13,157 nt of DNA from Opitutia bacterium (GTDB lineage Bacteria > Verrucomicrobiota > Verrucomicrobiia > Opitutales > Opitutaceae), in assembly GCA_003157575.1 (NCBI GenBank), contig PMKA01000483.1, positions 1-13,157 of the forward strand, given 5' to 3'. Made by a program: the position numbers and the translations under genes. Positions 12,807 to 13,157 of this stretch are shown here, piece after piece. Positions within the stretch are counted from its first letter, which is position 1; each line of letters opens with the position of its first letter. The notes under the pieces were generated by a model, which worked only from the letters and a program-made list of their open reading frames with translations, searched no databases and was not told the origin of the DNA.

Positions 12807-13157
12807 TCAGCTCTTGACAGCTTTGTTTCCGGTCCCCCGTTTGCGTTTTCCGGCCACCGGCTTCCGCACTGCGGCGTCCTGTTTCCGCCTTTCGGTTCCC
12901 GGTTTCCGCTTTCCGACATTGAGCGCCCGGCCTCGGTGGAATTTCAGCGCCGCACGGACAAACGCGGCGAAAAGCGGGTGCGCCGAACTGGGCTTCGACT
13001 GGAACTCGGGGTGAAACTGGACGGCGACAAACCAGGGATGATCCCTGAGCTCGATGATCTCGACCAGATTGCGCCGCGGATTGCGTCCGCTCACCGTGAC
13101 ACCGGCCTGCTGAAGACGGCCCACGTATTCGTTGTTCACCTCGTAGCGGTGCCGGTG
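12807..13157 (-). CDS. pyrG: CTP synthase, C-terminal part (cut by window edge)
   Basis: The last 116 residues of CTP synthase, which makes CTP from UTP, ATP and glutamine. What is visible is the end of the class I glutamine amidotransferase domain: [11 protein letters not shown] at the window edge, [22 protein letters not shown] with the catalytic His and Glu of the triad in HPE (quoted to that point), then [18 protein letters not shown], the usual end of the protein. After this the frame continues for about 45 residues with a very basic tail rich in Lys, Arg and Gly ([19 protein letters not shown] and onward). That tail is encoded by degenerate GGAAAC-like repeats, so it looks like extension into repetitive intergenic DNA rather than a conserved domain. 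The amidotransferase nucleophile cysteine and the synthase domain lie outside the window. Confidence 0.95.
   Translation of the reverse strand, partial: HRHRYEVNNEYVGRLQQAGVTVSGRNPRRNLVEIIELRDHPWFVAVQFHPEFQSKPSSAHPLFAAFVRAALKFHRGRALNVGKRKPGTERRKQDAAVRKPVAGKRKRGTGNKAVKS
12824..12916. repeat. Degenerate TTTCCG / CGGAAA repeat tract
   Basis: At least six near-copies of a (G/C)TTTCCG(G/C) unit at irregular 9-20 base spacing (near 12826, 12847, 12862, 12882, 12903 and 12910 on the plus strand). On the minus strand it reads as repeated CGGAAA units and is translated as the basic tail of pyrG. Its simple-sequence character differs from the ordinary coding DNA on both sides. Confidence 0.6.

Noticed and set aside
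1..13157. CRISPR array, insertion sequence or transposase
   Set aside because: No regularly spaced repeats, no transposase or integrase motifs and no terminal inverted repeats were seen; the only repeat tract (12824-12916) is irregular and lies inside the pyrG frame.

Overview
The window looks like chromosomal DNA of a high-GC Gram-negative bacterium. A Gram-negative envelope is implied by kdsA (Kdo/LPS precursor synthesis) and by two secreted proteins. A metal-type KdsA, a secreted CE15 glucuronoyl esterase, a secreted YbjN-like protein, a repeat protein built from tryptophan/DP-containing ~32-residue units, and almost no Shine-Dalgarno sequences together suggest Verrucomicrobiota, perhaps Opitutales. 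That placement is inference, since no rRNA or complete marker gene is present.

Layout, plus-strand part (1-4475): the tail of a membrane protein (1-123); a degenerate tRNA-like T-arm; a small HTH regulator (386-853); an intergenic stretch with a hairpin; uppP (1151-1942). Then comes an accessory-looking stretch: an apparently 5'-truncated helical-repeat protein (1970-3040), a Xre/RES toxin-antitoxin pair (3255-4148) and about 330 bases with no convincing gene.

Middle part (4476-9301): a PfkB sugar kinase and a large secreted two-domain carbohydrate esterase (SGNH/CE12 plus CE15) lie on the minus strand. A secreted YbjN-like protein and a hydrogenase-maturation protease lie on the plus strand. 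The esterase points to debranching of plant cell wall polysaccharide (glucuronoxylan/pectin).

Right part (9352-13157, all minus strand, transcribed right to left): pyrG (C-terminus only, cut by the window edge), kdsA, a possible 53-residue small protein, a 538-residue fusion of a lipoyl domain and an E3/E1-binding domain to a ketoacyl-ACP synthase III, and a 228-residue protein of unknown family. Gaps are 25-90 bases, so this could be one transcription unit.

The most interesting object is the lipoyl-PSBD-KASIII fusion. It has the architecture of a 2-oxoacid dehydrogenase E2 with the acyltransferase core replaced by a fatty-acid-priming condensing enzyme. This suggests direct hand-over of an acyl group from a dehydrogenase-type lipoyl arm to the KASIII cysteine, without free acyl-CoA.
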